A program made the position numbers and the translations under genes. Below the pieces are notes generated by a model. It was not told where the DNA came from. It searched no databases and was given only the letters and a program-made list of their open reading frames with translations. A stretch of 64,000 nucleotides of DNA, taken from Scleroderma bovista (lineage: Eukaryota; Basidiomycota; Agaricomycetes; Boletales; Sclerodermataceae). The DNA lies in assembly GCA_037178675.1 (NCBI GenBank), contig JAYMGJ010000219.1, positions 1-64,000 of the forward strand, written 5' to 3'. This document shows positions 1 through 13,270 of this stretch, piece after piece; position 1 is the stretch's first letter; each line of letters begins with the position of its first letter.

Positions 1-1
1 C

Positions 2-3000
2 GTCAGAAAAGAGCTTGGGGTGCTGCGCCGTGCTGCGGAGGATGTCAGGCGTAACACTGACATTGTGAAGTCTCGCAAGGATGAGATCATTGCTACCCTA
101 GAAAGGCTTGAAGTCGAGCTGAGGTTGCATGAGCCTCCGGAGGACTCATTGAAGGATCCAGTCTTCTTCGAAACTGGTGAGTTTTGTATGTGTTGATCTC
201 AAATATGACGCTGATGATATCTGACTTAGATGATCGTCACTGCCCATCAGTTGAGCGGATGGCCATAATTGCGCAGGTTGCAACCCTTCTTGGCGTCGTG
301 TGCAGTGTAATCATTGGTGTGAGCCAACGGGGTGGTGACTTTATCATGGGCACCCTTTCATTGCTGCTCTATATCTCATTTCAGTGCAGCGACGGGACAC
401 TCAGCCTCTCCCACGAGAATATGTTGAAGCAGATTCCATCGACTATCGAAAGCGCCCTCTCTAGGTTCAATCTCACTTCTAAGACGGTCCCGTATGCTGT
501 GTGCAACTGTCATTGCACATATCGACCAATCTACACTCCTGGATCTAGTACCCCTAGCTACCCCGCTTATTGCACCAACCATCCGACACCTGAGAAGGAA
601 TGCAAAGAGGCCCTTTTGAATGCTTCACCCAATGGTGAACGTCGGCCAAAGAAGACATACACTTACCATGACTTCAACAACTATCTCGCCAACTTGTTGG
701 CAAGAAGGGACATCAAAACGTTGATGGATCGGTCATGTGATGATCTCGTGGAGTCCCTTTCTTCACCACCACCCCGATTCATCAAGAACCCATTCGACGC
801 TCAGTTTCTTCACACATTCAACGGCCCTGAACCTGGCAAACTTTTCGTTGACCGAGGCGATGAAGGACGCTATGCGTTTGCCCTACACGTTGACTTCTTC
901 AACCCAGAGGGCATGACCCAGCGTGGAGCAAGCACGTCATCTGGGATCATTTCCATGGCATGTCTTAACTTACCCCTGGATGTCCGGTATAAACCTGAAA
1001 ATATGTACCTTGCTGGTATAATCCCAGGACCAAAACAGCCATCCTTGGAGAACCTCAACCACTATATCCGCCCCCTCATCACCGACCTTGTAGCATCATG
1101 GGAACGTGGTGTTCGATATTCGACCACCGCAAATCATCCGAATGGCCGTGTCACGCGTAGTGCTGTTGCCCTAGTGGTTTGTGACCTTCCAGCTGCTCAT
1201 CACCTTTCTGCGCTTGCTGGTGCCAGTAGTCATTTTTTTTGCAGTGCATGCAATTGTTATCACAAGTCTAATTATGGCCGTGTCGATTTTGAACACTGGG
1301 TACTTCGAGACAAGGACAAGCTGCGTTGCCAGGCAGAGCAATGGAGAGACGCCCCGACATCCGCAGAGCGCGAAAAGCTGTTCAAGCAGTATGGTATCCG
1401 CTACTCCGAACTTTGGCGACTTCCGTATTGGGATCCAGCCCGTCAGCTCGTGATTGACTCTATGCATTGTCTCCTAGAAGGTCTCGTACAGCATCATACA
1501 CGAAACATACTTGGTCTCACCACAGAAGCTATTTCGACCACCCGCTCAACCTCTTCTGCCTTCCATTACGATTTCGAGCCCCTAGACCCCGAGACAGCTG
1601 CCAGCCTCTCCATGACCACGAAGGAGGCTGGCCAAGTGTCAGCGATTCACACTCTCCTTGTTGCCCAGGTGCAGTGTGCAGAGAACGCTGACCAGGTTGC
1701 CGAATCCCTGGAGAAACTGCAAAGTTCCCTTCTTCATAAAAACATGGTGTCACTGCGTTACGTTTGTCAGTCACTGCGTTGCATCCCTGAAAAGAGAACT
1801 AGGCTTTATAAGATTGATTATGCTAAGGCGCTTGTTCAATGGGTAGGCAATCGATTTATCCATGTATACTGTCACTGAAGTTATTATAGCGTGGTCAACA
1901 ACCTCTGGTTGCTATGGACGAAGATGTTCGTGAGCCCAGCTCAAAGCAAGCCCTCGAGCAGATTCGAACTGTTATTCGTGACATATCAGTACCGTCGTGG
2001 CTTGGGTCAGTACCCAAGAATTTTGGTGATGTTTCTGCAGGCACAATCAAAGCTGATGAGTGGCGGTCGCTCATTACTGTCTACATCCCCATAGCTCTTA
2101 TCAGTCTTTGGGCAAATCCTGAGACCGAGTTCAAGCCTATTCTTGATCATACTATGTCCCTAGTTTCTGCTGTCTACCTTGCTTGTGCATGGACAATGAC
2201 TCCTGCACGGGCTTCTGCTTATCGCACGAATATTGCTAGCTATGTAAAGAACTTGAAGATCATCCACCCGACTTTCAACTTGCGCCCAAACCATCACGCG
2301 TCTTTTCATATTTATGACTATCTGTTGCTCTTCGGTCCTGTACACTCGTGGTGGACATTCCCTTTCGAGCGTCTTATCGGAGTCCTCCAGCGCCTTCCCA
2401 GCAACCATAAATATGGTGTGTTGAGTATACTCCATCGTGCATCGTTGGCTAACATGCCTATTAGGAGAACTGGAAGTAACCATGCTCCATTCTTTTCTCA
2501 AGGGTGCAAAACTACATAGCTGGTTGTCACGATCAGACTGTCCACCTGTTATCCGTGAATGCAAAGTCCTTCTTGATCGTGCATACCGGACCCCAGGCAA
2601 TATTGGTGGTGATGATGACGATGGTGCTGCTCCTGCTGATAATCTCCCGAAATCAAATGTTCCCTGGGATCTACGTGCGCTCATTGGACAATGTACAGCA
2701 GTGCTGCGCGCTCAGTTACACGTACATGGGGTTTACTATTGTCGGTCATCGACCTACATTGGTAACTCCCTCATCTTATTCTATCCCTCTGGCAATTACG
2801 CATCATCACCTGTTCCAGGAAGTATCAAATATATCTATGAATCCAACAGATCTTGGCATTTTGCCGTCCAGCGACAACGACCATTATTAGCAAGTGGGGT
2901 GATCACCGCTGATCCCTTCGCCATATATCCACACTTCCCTGCGAAACTGTATTCTTCCGTTCTTGAGGACAGATTAGAGAGTGTCCAAGTGGGTTGGGTC

Positions 3001-3105
3001 ACAAGCCACTACGCACGATGGGCCATTTCAAGCGAGCAAGTTGTGGTCCTTTCTTTGTGTAGGGTGAGAGAGACTACTATTATTGGTTTGCCTGAAGTGA
3101 ACTAA
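2..3105 (+). CDS. Tnp2/CACTA-type transposase (5' end cut by window)
   Basis: Four exons splice cleanly: <2-176, 230-1842, 1890-2415 and 2465-3105, giving 984 residues in one open frame. The protein should be a cut-and-paste transposase of the Tnp2 / DUF4218 type common in agaricomycetes. Visible landmarks are a heptad-like charged N-terminus, a CSACNC cysteine cluster, the DSMHCLLEG stretch typical of Tnp2, and a DUF4218-like second half ending in HYARWA. Introns are 47-53 bp with normal GT-AG ends. No stop or frameshift is seen, so the gene may be functional, but the start lies outside the window. The element's terminal repeats were not identified. It is followed 300 bp downstream by a Harbinger insertion. 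Confidence 0.85.
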
Positions 3106-3404
3106 TTTCACCTAATTTCACCTCCAGGATTAGGCTACACACACTATGGACTTGTATATGTACATCGTGATTGGCATTGTTTTCAATGGGATGATGACTG
3201 AATGCCTTCAATGGGGTGATGCAACTAAGGAGAGTCGGGCGAGCAGTGGGCGACCGTCGGGCAATTCATTTAGTCCATGGATACAACTTAACATTTATTA
3301 CCACATTTTGTCCGCAAACTTAATTTCTAATATGGGCCCTGTTGTTATTGTTTGTCGGTATTCAAAATTTGCATCTTTATTTTCTGCCAGGAAAAGTTTG
3401 AAGT
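3106..3404. other. Spacer between two transposons
   Basis: About 300 bp with no gene. A short direct repeat of the TTTCACCT type sits just after the transposase stop. I looked for a CACTA-style terminus here and did not find a convincing one. Confidence 0.4.
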
Positions 3405-3407
3405 TTA

Positions 3408-3512
3408 GAGCTTGTTCGATAGCGCTCCAATTGCTACCTGGCTTTGATTGTGACTGTTTGAGACACCGGCTTCGCTTCAAGTCATTCAATCAGAGACTGA
3501 ATAGAGTCCTTG
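3408..3512 (+). repeat. Left terminal inverted repeat of Harbinger element
   Basis: 105 bp starting GAGCTTGTTCGATAGCG. It matches the reverse complement of 6171-6275 with a single A/G difference near position 3493. TTA target duplication immediately outside. Confidence 0.95.
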
Positions 3513-3523
3513 GAGTAGGTGAT

Positions 3524-4712
3524 ATGGATCTCGAGCCAACGAACCCCTTGCATGCTGACATCCGCAGAAAAGTGCTGATCAGCACCATCAAACTCATTCA
3601 GATCCTTTTAATGTCCATTCTCGACATCATTTCTGGCCTCCCAAACCCACCGATTCCCTATCATACGTCGTCTCTTTCTGGCTATCAATGGGTCTTAGAA
3701 CTCCTCTCTGGACATCCCAAACGAATCCACTGTGAGCTTGGGGTCACCAAAGAAATCTTTTTAAAGCTGGTTGCCGAACTGCGTGCAATGCAATTCACTG
3801 ATGCGAGATCCGTGACCTTGGAAGAGCAACTTAGCATATTCCTCTATTCATGTGTTACGGGCCTCACTGCACGGCATGTTGGAGAACGCTTTCAGCGCTC
3901 AAATTCTACCATTTGTTGGTAAGTCTTTTATAAGATGTCTTTAAGGCCATATAATCTAACCGTTCCGAGTAGTTATTTCAAGAAGATGGTCGGTATCTTT
4001 TCAAGCGCACCCTTTTATCCGAAACATGTCCAATTCCCGACCGGCGAATCTATCCCAGACAAGATTCAACAAAACCCCAAGTTTTGGCCGTACTTCTGCA
4101 ATGCCATCGGGGCAATAGATGGTAGCCACATCCCCATCGCCCCCCCATGCAGCTTCTAGTCCCATACCGGGGTGTTCGATATCACCTAGCAGAATGGGGT
4201 CGGGCGAATGTACGGTATGTGTATTTTCATATAACATTGATCTATGTGATCTAACCCTTTCCAGGCCACGCAGTCGCGAAGAACTCTTTAACCTCCGCCA
4301 CGCCTCAGCCCGAAATGTTATTGAACGTATTTTTGGTGTCCTGAAACACCGTTATCGCGTCCTTCAATTACCCCTGGAGTATAGCCTTGAAATTCAGTCT
4401 CGCCTACCTGCCAGCCTCGCTGCTGTCCATAATTTTATCCTTATCCACACCCCCGTTGACGGTAATGCACCTGACAATACCGATGAAGTTGAGGTTGGTG
4501 GCGACGAACACTTGTATCAAGGGGGAGATCCATTTGCAGCAGGTGATGGTGAGGAAAATCATGCAAATGTAGGTGTTGAGGCAGGTGTAATGCGTGATGA
4601 CATGGCACAGCGGATGTGGGACGACTACCAGGCAATACTATTGGGTCGAGAGGATCTGGGTGACTCGGACAGTTCAGATATTTTGGACGGCATTGATGCC
4701 CTTCATTTGTAG
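3524..4712 (+). pseudogene. Harbinger DDE transposase, internally deleted
   Basis: Remaining exons are roughly 3524-3918, 3970-4140 plus 4141-4214, and 4265-4712. The N-terminal HTH-like region (GLTARHVGERFQRS), the first catalytic block (AIDGSHI) and the third (ERIFGVLKHR) are present. At about 4140 the sequence jumps from IDGSHIPIAPP to LLVPYRGVRYHLAEW in another frame. From family knowledge roughly 65-70 residues are missing, including the second catalytic Asp, so the enzyme is dead. The tail is long and acidic. The start ATG lies just inside the left TIR. Confidence 0.9.
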
Positions 4713-4803
4713 TACTCTTTCCATAGGCCAGAATGCATTCATTTGTTGCTACTTACAAGTACAGGCAAATGAGTTTACAACAAAGTATGTAGCGGTGTCA
4801 ACA

Positions 4804-6045
4804 TCAACCAACAATTTCTGCATACAGATCTGCTGCATATTCGCAACGGATGGCATTGTCATCTGGGAGGGAAAGATATTGAGCGGCGTATGCAGGGTTG
4901 CGAGGAAATTGCTTTCTCAAAAAGCGTCGATGGTCAGCTGGCATTGTCGGGTGTAGATAGAGCAATGTTGTCGCCTCTTGGACACACTTGAGGGGGTCCA
5001 CAAATTTGGTGGTGATGGAGTCATCAAAGTGACGGATGGTTGAGTCAAAGGCATGGATAGCAACGCTCAAGTTTTCATGCTTCTTTCCACCCGGTGCAGT
5101 CCGATTGCCTGTATGGCTACGCTTGCTGGTGGTAGTATGCATTGAGGATGTTGATACAGTAGAGATTGGTGCCTGTGAGAAAAGCAGCGAATTGTCGGCG
5201 TCATCCTGAGACATGGTCTCGAGAGTGCGTTTGTTGGAGGTTGATTGGGGCTGCACAGTCGTAGGCGGATGATTCGCTGAAGTTGAAGGTAAGGCAAAAT
5301 TGATGGCCGTTGCAGTGGAAGCAACGGCATCATTGATGAGAGATGGGTCAATATTAAAGTTGGTGATGGACGCTGATGTCAATGTTAATCCTGGTACAGA
5401 AAAGAGATGGTCTGACTCACCATCATCGAGCTCGGAGACATCTTGATCGCCAGCAACACTCGGTGTGCTCACTGAGATGTCAATGCTACCTGGGTGGTAT
5501 GCATTGGCACCGGTGGCGCCCCCACCAGGGATGATCTTCTCCATTTTGTCCAGATATTTCCAGCCACAGTTCCGGAAGTCCTTCATGGCGATGTTTAGCT
5601 GGAGCAGGATCAGTGAATAGTCTATCAACCAATGTTAAAGACATACCTTGTTAGCAACATGAGTGTCAAACACTGCAGTGGATGCATCGCCATGGATGTC
5701 TGTGCCTCTTATATTGTCCCAATGTACCCCCGATTTCCTACGCCAGACACAGATCGCTGAATACTTCTGTTTAAGCTGTCGGTCACCGATCAGTATAATG
5801 GAGAATTTGGCAGTGGAGTGTGCGCTTACCAGTGACCATCTATTCCTAACACTTTTCAGATCCTTTGCCCTGCCACTAACGTAGTAGGGCCTGAGGTGCA
5901 CTACTGCAGCACTCAACGTAGCTTCCTTGAAATTGCCACCATCACCGCCCTCTGAACGATGGTCATAAAGAAAGTCAACAAGCTGGTCAACTTCAATGGT
6001 CTCCCACTTGACACGCGGTTGAGTTGACTGGGTCTCCTGTGCCAT
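4804..6045 (-). CDS. Harbinger-associated Myb/SANT-like protein
   Basis: Three exons on the minus strand (6045-5830, 5775-5647, 5598-4804) give 379 residues without interruption. In PIF/Harbinger elements the second protein binds the transposon ends and helps bring the transposase into the nucleus. Here the first two exons form the Myb/SANT-like region (VKWETIEVDQLVDFLYDH, then NRWS and WRRKSGVHWD) and the third is Ser/Thr-rich with a conserved C-terminal helical block. An in-frame upstream ATG would add about 37 residues reaching the TIR; I chose the one preceding the conserved domain. It converges with the broken transposase gene, with 91 bp between them. Confidence 0.85.
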
Positions 6046-6170
6046 GACTGTAGATGCAGTGTGGAGTGTATCAAGAAGGCACAAGAGATGGCGATGGATG
6101 TGCTGACGATAGGCGTCAGCCTGGTGAAGATAGTGATCGATGGGGAGAGTCATACGCGAATCGATTGAAG

Positions 6171-6275
6171 CAAGGACTCTATTCAGTCTCCGATTGAATG
6201 ACTTGAAGCGAAGCCGGTGTCTCAAACAGTCACAATCAAAGCCAGGTAGCAATTGGAGCGCTATCGAACAAGCTC
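6171..6275 (-). repeat. Right terminal inverted repeat of Harbinger element
   Basis: Inverted partner of 3408-3512, 104 of 105 bases identical, followed directly by the TTA target duplication. Confidence 0.95.
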
Positions 6276-6278
6276 TTA

Positions 6279-8012
6279 CACCAGGACAGCACGAGTGCCA
6301 ACACATTAAGTTTCCTCCGACGTATATTACACTGACTATACTTCAAGTAGCACCACCGCAAAAATGTCAGATTAAATTTCCAATTTGCGATTCACATTTC
6401 TCACTACATTTACACCCGGCTTAAATTCTGCTAACCGCGTTGTGTCAGCTGCGTTCTGGTGAATTCAATGTTGCAATGAATCACTGATAACGAGGGGATA
6501 TACTACACGGGGAATCATACTACACGGGGCATCATACCAACGAAATCAACTACTGTCAATGCCGTCCCAGAATATCCTGCGGTGCATATCATACATCTAT
6601 TTCAGATGGCAAGCCTGTAAGTCGAAGCCATCTGCAGTTGCTCAGTCTCCTCGAGGATTCCGGTCTGGTTGCATCATTGATACAGGACGACTCGATCACT
6701 TTGCAATACAATGGTCGTCATGGATATCATCCATAAAGGTAATCCAAGACATACATACGCGATGCCCAATCGACTGTGGTGAGTCTGGGAACTTCGATCC
6801 GTACAAACGTGAGGCGAAACAATTCTCATAAGATGTGGGATAGTCCTTCAATGGTTGAGTGACTCGAGTCGCTTTCTTTAAATGCGAACATCACCCCAAC
6901 CCAGCGCGAAATATCTGACATGGATCATGTACCGGCCTGGAATTGGACGGACGACTGTTATCTCAATTTATACAACCCACTGATAGGCTTGTCACTTCCA
7001 AGTAACGACAACCTCAAATTATTGTTGACTTCTTTCTCTACTCGACTCGGGCCACCGACAGATACCTCGTCACAAGGGTCATACAGTGTCCTCCTGATCC
7101 TCACCAGCCCAATTCAACCATTACAACACCTTTATACAGCGTTGCAAAGCCATTTGTTTGGCACCGAAATGAGTTCTGTGGCAGAATAGTGGTCGACAAG
7201 TCGCCAAGGGTCCGTCGGTGCTATCGCCGTCCCTGTTGAATCCTCCCACCGTGGATTCAGCCTTCGGGGCTAATTCATTCATTCATACTTACAATCGCAT
7301 TAGCCCCCCCATCATACGGCAGACTGGTCCGTGAACAACTATGTACAACGGAGTCCCGACGTGTTCAAAGCCTCGACTCGAATGTATTCCACATACCACT
7401 GTCGTGAGTCGTGACACAGCGTGTGTGACATGTGTCGGATAGTAAACACTTGTTTTCTGGCACTTGACTTGACTGCTCAGCTCGTGTTGATGTTGGTGAT
7501 GACATCAGTTCGGGCATACTCGTTTGAGGTAAAACTTATCTTCCACCATTTATCATATCGGGTTAACTTGGTCACCATCAACTGATTTAAATGATCCCTG
7601 CCGGCTGATTGGACACCACTTCGTGTAACGAGTTACATTACTTGAGATAGGACATCGCATCCCCGAAAGTTTGCGCGACTTTGTAAAATTACACAAAAGG
7701 CAATCACACCCCTGTCATTGCCACAACCATCATCTAGTCAGAGGAGATCAGCCAGTAGCTTTATTGAGTTGCGCAGATTATCGATTGACAAAAGGAGACT
7801 TGCACAGTTATTCCTACATATGTTGCGATGAATAAAAAAGAGAAAGAACCAAAGACAAAGCATGATAGACATCCATGCAAAGCGATGCATCAACACAAAC
7901 ACATGCAGCCACATTCCTGCGCCCTCTCCCCCGGGACGCGAGCGAATGCATGGAAGCATCTGGAGGAGTTGGTCTCCACCGGCTCTCCAAGATCAGACCA
8001 CGAATGCGGCCG
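6279..8012. other. Intergenic, no recognisable gene
   Basis: About 1.7 kb. Small plus-strand ORFs at 6559-6831 and 6920-7189 have splice-like signals around them (for example gtaagt at 6616 and gtgagt at 6780) but match nothing I know, and no consistent model emerged. Two copies of ACTACACGGGG lie near 6502 and 6519. The right part includes the 3' flank of the DOA10-type gene. Confidence 0.35.
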
Positions 8013-11000
8013 TTATAGCACACGCTGCTCCAGTGTACCTTCGGTATCAGACACTGCGTTGTCTTTCACCTCAACTTTGTTTGGATCGTGATTCTGTAGT
8101 CGCATTTCCACCAAGAACTCCTTGTCGCGGATGGCCTGCGACCATAAAGCCATCATGCCCATCGCGGAGGCGCACATGCGGAAAAGTCCTGCTGCTGCGA
8201 AAATGCCGGGGTATGCGTGGACGACTAAGGGGAGAAATGCAACAAAATCGGTCACCATCACCGGCCATTCGTTTATCTATATGTAAACACTTACATAGGA
8301 ATTTCGTGCTCAGAGGCAGATGGAAGACTTTTCGCACGAGGTAGACGAGACCCGCGGGGATGGCAAGCATACCTAACAACCCAGCGATCAGGGGAAAAAT
8401 AAGCTGCTTGGTGGCGTGTCGCGGGTCTGGGTTCGACCAGCCATTGCTGAGAAGCTAACGTAGAGGAGTATTGAGTTAAGGCTGGTGGGGAATAAAGAAA
8501 TACTTACCGTCTGAAGACCTTGTGATATACGCTCCGGGAACTGCACTCTTCGGCGAAGCCGGATCGCAATCTTGCCATAAATGATACCAAGAGACCACAT
8601 ATCCACCATTCGTATCCTTGGTAATATATCGGGGTTGTGTGTGAGCCGAATAGGTAGTATGATATAGAGATCGACGACGAGGCCTAGCAACGTTGGGATA
8701 ATGACCCCGAGGAACACTACCATGTAGGTAATTTTCGAAAGCCAGAGGAGACTGCGTTTGAGGAAAAAGACTACGAAGTCCGGCCTAGAATCGTTGGAGC
8801 TAAGACGTAACCGTCGCTTGTTCATCCAGTCTGCGGCATGTGCGATTGCGTAGCATGCCCACAACAGATAGAACCCGGCAAGGAAGGAATAACCGTCGTG
8901 CAGCTCGGATGGGGACAAAAGGGCAAAGAATCGTCGGCCTATCTGAACAGGCAATGCAATACACATGGCTGTCACCACCGCAACGATTGTCCAGATGGCA
9001 GCAATAAATGTGAGAACCCTTGCACGAAACTGTGGAGGGAAATACACGACAATGTAATCAGCCCGGATGTCGCGCTTGGCTCTGGCAGCTTCGATATTTT
9101 GCATGTTGATCAGGTCTCTGGCTGCATCATTTACGGGTAAACCACTCTCGAGTACCTCTGCAGTTGCCCGCATGTCCCTTGGAAGCGCAATGTTGTCACT
9201 GGCAGGTACCCGACGAAAGGTCCCATCTTTCACAATTGTCACCTCCTCCATGTCTTTATTCGATCTTCTGAAGAATGCAGCCCAACTTCGGTACCGCATA
9301 GTCTTCTCCTGGCTTGAGTGTCGTTCACCAAACATGTACGAAGTCAACCGCAAACCGGAAGCCAAAAGTCTCCAAACATGCACAGACGCCTTGTGTAGGA
9401 CCTTCCGTGGCTTCAGATAGCGTAGCGTGTAAGGCAAAACGATCTGAAGAAACAACAAATCGATGGGAACATCTGACAAGGGTTCGCTGTTAACGCTCGA
9501 GTGAGACGGACGTGTCGTCAATCCGGGCAGTGGTACGAACCGTGTCTTCCACCGGATGGGGAAGATAGATTTACTTCCGACGAAAAGCAAGATGGCCAGG
9601 CTGCCAACGCCACAGGCAACCACCATTGAGTACATGAACGCACTGATGAGAAGCTTTCGGAACTGTGTCAGGGTGGGTCTATCGAGAATGTCGCGGATGG
9701 GGTGGAAGTTCTGGTCTTGAGGGTCCTTGATGAACCACATTGCACCTGGGCGCATGATACTTCTACAACCAGCTAATAAAATAGCGAATTGGTACCTGGG
9801 CGGGCGTCATTACTTCGAATTCCTTGGTATATCCGTTCTATTACTCACATGAACATTGTTCCCGCGACCCAATGATAGAACATGGCTGTCAAGGGTGCCT
9901 GTGTAAAGAATGCCAAACGCGATTCAATTGAAGCCTCCGGGAAAACCCATATAGTGCACGCATCAAGCATGATGCCACATCCTAGGGGGAATATGACAAG
10001 TTCAATGATGATAAACATCGCGACCTATCATTGGCTTACTCAGCAATGGACGGGATAACGTTAATCAGTGCAACCACATGCCTTTACCACCAGCAACTGT
10101 TGCCTCACTGCATTCCTGACAACCCTACCAGTGTTCCTTGCATTTCCAGCACTAAAAACACTCAAATAAAGAGCAAGGGACACTGCAACGACCACATAGC
10201 CCAATCCAATGGCGAACGTACGCTCCTGTGTTCCGTGACCCATCGTCAACTGAACCCAGGACCCCTGCACTTGCTCAGTTATGAGTCTGATTTCCCGACC
10301 GAACAGCGCAAAGTATGGTTCCAAGAAGCGAGCAATCATCGACTCGCTCTCAAAGAATTTATCGATGTAGCTGGGCAAACCAGGGGACGGTTCTTCGGGT
10401 GGGGACCGCAACCATTCAAGAAGCCTCCCTGAAAATTGAGATGCTCGCGATGCCTACGGAAGGATACCTTGTTCAGAACATGATATGAGAAAACAAAGGA
10501 CCACATACCAGCAAAGGGGGCAGTTCAGCTGCGACAGCAGCAGTGGGTGACCCTGCCAATTTATCCACGCCAAACAAGGCAAGACGGAAGAGAAGGTCTA
10601 GTGTCACGTAAAACACGGGGAGTATGGAGCGGCTCAGGATGAAAGTGGCAATGTCCACAACAGGATCTGTGATTACTCTCATAGCACGGATAGGCAAATG
10701 AAGGATATGCAGTGCTCGAGGCGGGTCCAGCTGTCGATGCATGCGGTATAAGTACGATGTGGTTGAAAAGTATTAAGGTATTAAAGGTGAACTCACCGAC
10801 AACAAAGCCACCGTCTTGCCAAGAGTGAAGGGAAGCCCTATCCCAAAACCAATGGCTGTAGCGAGGACAAGGATCATCAGAAAAGCCTGCATGTCGCTGT
10901 TAGCTCGGGGAAGAACGTGGTAATGAAAGCTGATCACTACATTTTGAACGACACCGAAAATAGGTCCTCGAAGACCAATTGCTAAGGAAACCTCAGCAGG

Positions 11001-13270
11001 TGAATGGCCAAGTAATGTGGTCATCACTTACCTTCCAGTGCGCCCTCCATATCGTCCTCAACCCCTCCTTCGAGGTCATCACCGCCCTCATTAGGCTGTT
11101 CGGCAGCTTCTTGTAACTGTGCTTGTTGAGCCTGTATACCAGGTCGATTCACGACGTTCAGATTCAGATTGTCCAGCTCGTCGTCGTCGTCATCATCATC
11201 ATCGTGGTCCAAGTCCCATGGATCACCATCACGAACATCCTCTCCTGCCTCGGCTTCACCCTCGTCCTCTTCGTCATCGTCAACAGAGGGCTCCCGCCTA
11301 CCATTCAATTCATTTAGTTCTGGCACCCTTTCAGCTACCAGAGGAATGAACACTTCGTCATCGGCCACTACTGGGCGCCGTTCGGGGAAGTAAAAGTTAA
11401 GTTCATCCTCTGTTTCGTGGACCGCTTGTGGATTTCCATTAAGGGATCCAGCTGCCGCAGACGACGACCCAGCCTCCATTTCTTCCGGTGCAGCGTAGGT
11501 AGCGAGTCCGGGCGAAGGAACGATCCCAAACGGTGACGTGGGTTGCAGCTTACTCTCCTCGGCTTCTGCCATGACAGTGCTACTTGGCATAGGGGGGCGT
11601 CGAAAAGCAGACCCACCTTGATCATACGGGGACGAGTGGGATGGTGATTGCTCATCCGGTTCGGAAATTGAACTTGAAATAGGGACAGAACGTGGGGGAG
11701 TGGGTGGGTGAACCACGTGCTTCCACAAGGGAGGTTCTGGAGGTGCGAGCGTGTGTTCATATAATATATCTCGGGTTTCATCGGCGAGAAGATGGGTCGC
11801 TGGTAGAGGTGGTGATTCGGTTGGCACATCTTCATTGTCGCATGCATTTCCGTGGGCAGATCGTGGCGCACGGAATGTGAACTCAAACTTCGTAGATTGC
11901 ACGGCCGTAGATGAACTTGAAGCCGCTAGTGGCTGCTTGCTAGATGCGGGCCCAAGTCGGACATCTTCCTGAGTGTCACTATTCCGATCTTCCGAGTCTA
12001 ATCTTCTGCGGGTCCTGCGGCGCAGACCAGCAAGTCCTTCGTCATCCACCTCATCATCATCCTCCACCTCCCTACCCTTTCCTTTTCTTATTGCAGCTGA
12101 AGCACCCGTATTGTCAGGAGCAGGCGGAGGGGGTACTGGCTGAGGCTCCATATTTGGGAACTGACGGATAGGAACAGCAAGGTTACGGATAGGCCGTGCC
12201 CTGTCGATATTTTCGGGATTTCGCGGGAAACGATCGATTTGGGCATCCTGAGCAATCCCACGTCGTGGTCGCAAAACCCTCGCCTGGCGCCAACCATCTT
12301 CTCTTTCCAAAGGTTGACCAGCGTTGAAACGACGGTTTGGCTCTACTGGTGCCTGAACAGCAGGTAGCGGCTCCAAAACCGGAGGGTCCCCAAGAACGGG
12401 ACCACCAATGTCGTCTTCTTCGAATACGCCAGGTCTCGCATTTTGTGAGATCCATTCACGCAGAAGGAAAACAGCAACGAAGGTGAGTACGATTAGCGAG
12501 GCTATTATCTGACCGGCAAATATGTCAGCAGAAAGTGACTGCCAGAATGGACGAGTTGTGAGGCGGTGGATGATTGTCCCATTCCTCCAAAGCGGGACGG
12601 TCGCATTACCTGGCGTGGCCATAAGTGCGCCTTGGGGAGAATGAAGCTGTCGTTCGTGTCCGCTGATCCACCATGCTCTATAAAAAAGTTAGTGATGCAT
12701 ACACATGTCAAGAAGGTAGAAGATCGCACGAAAATTCTCCCAACGTAAAGTACAGTCTCCAGGTCCAAATAGTTATCCATGGCAACAGTGCGAGCCATAC
12801 AATAGCGATCATTATTGCTCGCAACCCAAAAAGGATAGCAAGAAGCATTTGTTGGGCGAGTCGACGGACGACGAGGAAGGGTGGTAGGGTAGTGGGCATA
12901 TTAGGTGCATAAACTATTTTGCGGGAATCAGCAATCAGATAATCACCAGTAGGAGGAAAGTATAGCAATACCTTTGGTGAAGGAGTAGGGGTGTTTGCAG
13001 ACGTCGCAGGTTTTCTTCTTGCTATGGGACAGCCATGTGGTCAAGCTAAGGATCCCATGAGCTTAGAAACGACAGGAACGGGGATAGGAAGAGCACATAC
13101 CAATCTTGGTGGATGTACCGAATAGTGCCAGAGCATTTACATGGATAAAAGAGAGGTTGACCTGGCTCTCCTGGTGCACTGCATATCCGACAAGTATCTA
13201 GTTGAAGAGTGAATAATCCATGCGGCCGATGACCAGCAAACCGCATACCTTGTTCTTCGGCTTCCTGCAT
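8013..13270 (-). CDS. DOA10: DOA10/Ssm4-type ER membrane RING-CH ubiquitin ligase
   Basis: Thirteen exons give 1,525 residues: 13270-13249, 13197-13101, 13045-12972, 12913-12730, 12677-11032, 10981-10941, 10886-10797, 10730-10509, 10453-10088, 10024-9849, 9795-8508, 8454-8295, 8224-8013. It is an E3 ligase that ubiquitinates misfolded membrane and cytosolic proteins for ER-associated degradation. The RING-CH finger begins at residue 9 (DTCRICS, CKCSGTIRYIHQDC, CDVCKHPYSF). Many hydrophobic segments follow, split by a long acidic, Ser/Pro-rich linker in exon 5 that includes a run of eight Asp. The conserved TD block MRPGAMWFIKDP lies near residue 988, and the C-terminus carries HAYPGIF and SQAIRDKEFLVEMRL. 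The start chosen is the ATG at 13270, six codons before the RING; longer upstream readings lack an ATG. Confidence 0.93.

Larger units (their letters stand above)
3408..6275. mobile_element. PIF/Harbinger element, 2,868 bp
   Basis: The element is bounded by 105-bp terminal inverted repeats (3408-3512 and 6171-6275) that differ at one position. It is flanked by TTA at 3405-3407 and 6276-6278, the three-base target duplication expected for PIF/Harbinger. It carries the two genes usual for the superfamily in convergent orientation: a DDE transposase on the plus strand and a Myb/SANT-like DNA-binding protein on the minus strand. The transposase has an internal deletion, while the partner gene is intact. 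The near-identical long TIRs suggest a young insertion that would now need a transposase supplied in trans. Confidence 0.93.

Noticed and set aside
6559..7189. Possible small spliced gene on the plus strand
   Set aside because: No splice combination gave a consistent frame and nothing matches a known family.
8277..8294. 18-bp intron near the end of the DOA10-type gene
   Set aside because: Too short; a 70-bp intron (8294-8225) with normal signals restores the conserved FVHAYPGIF frame.
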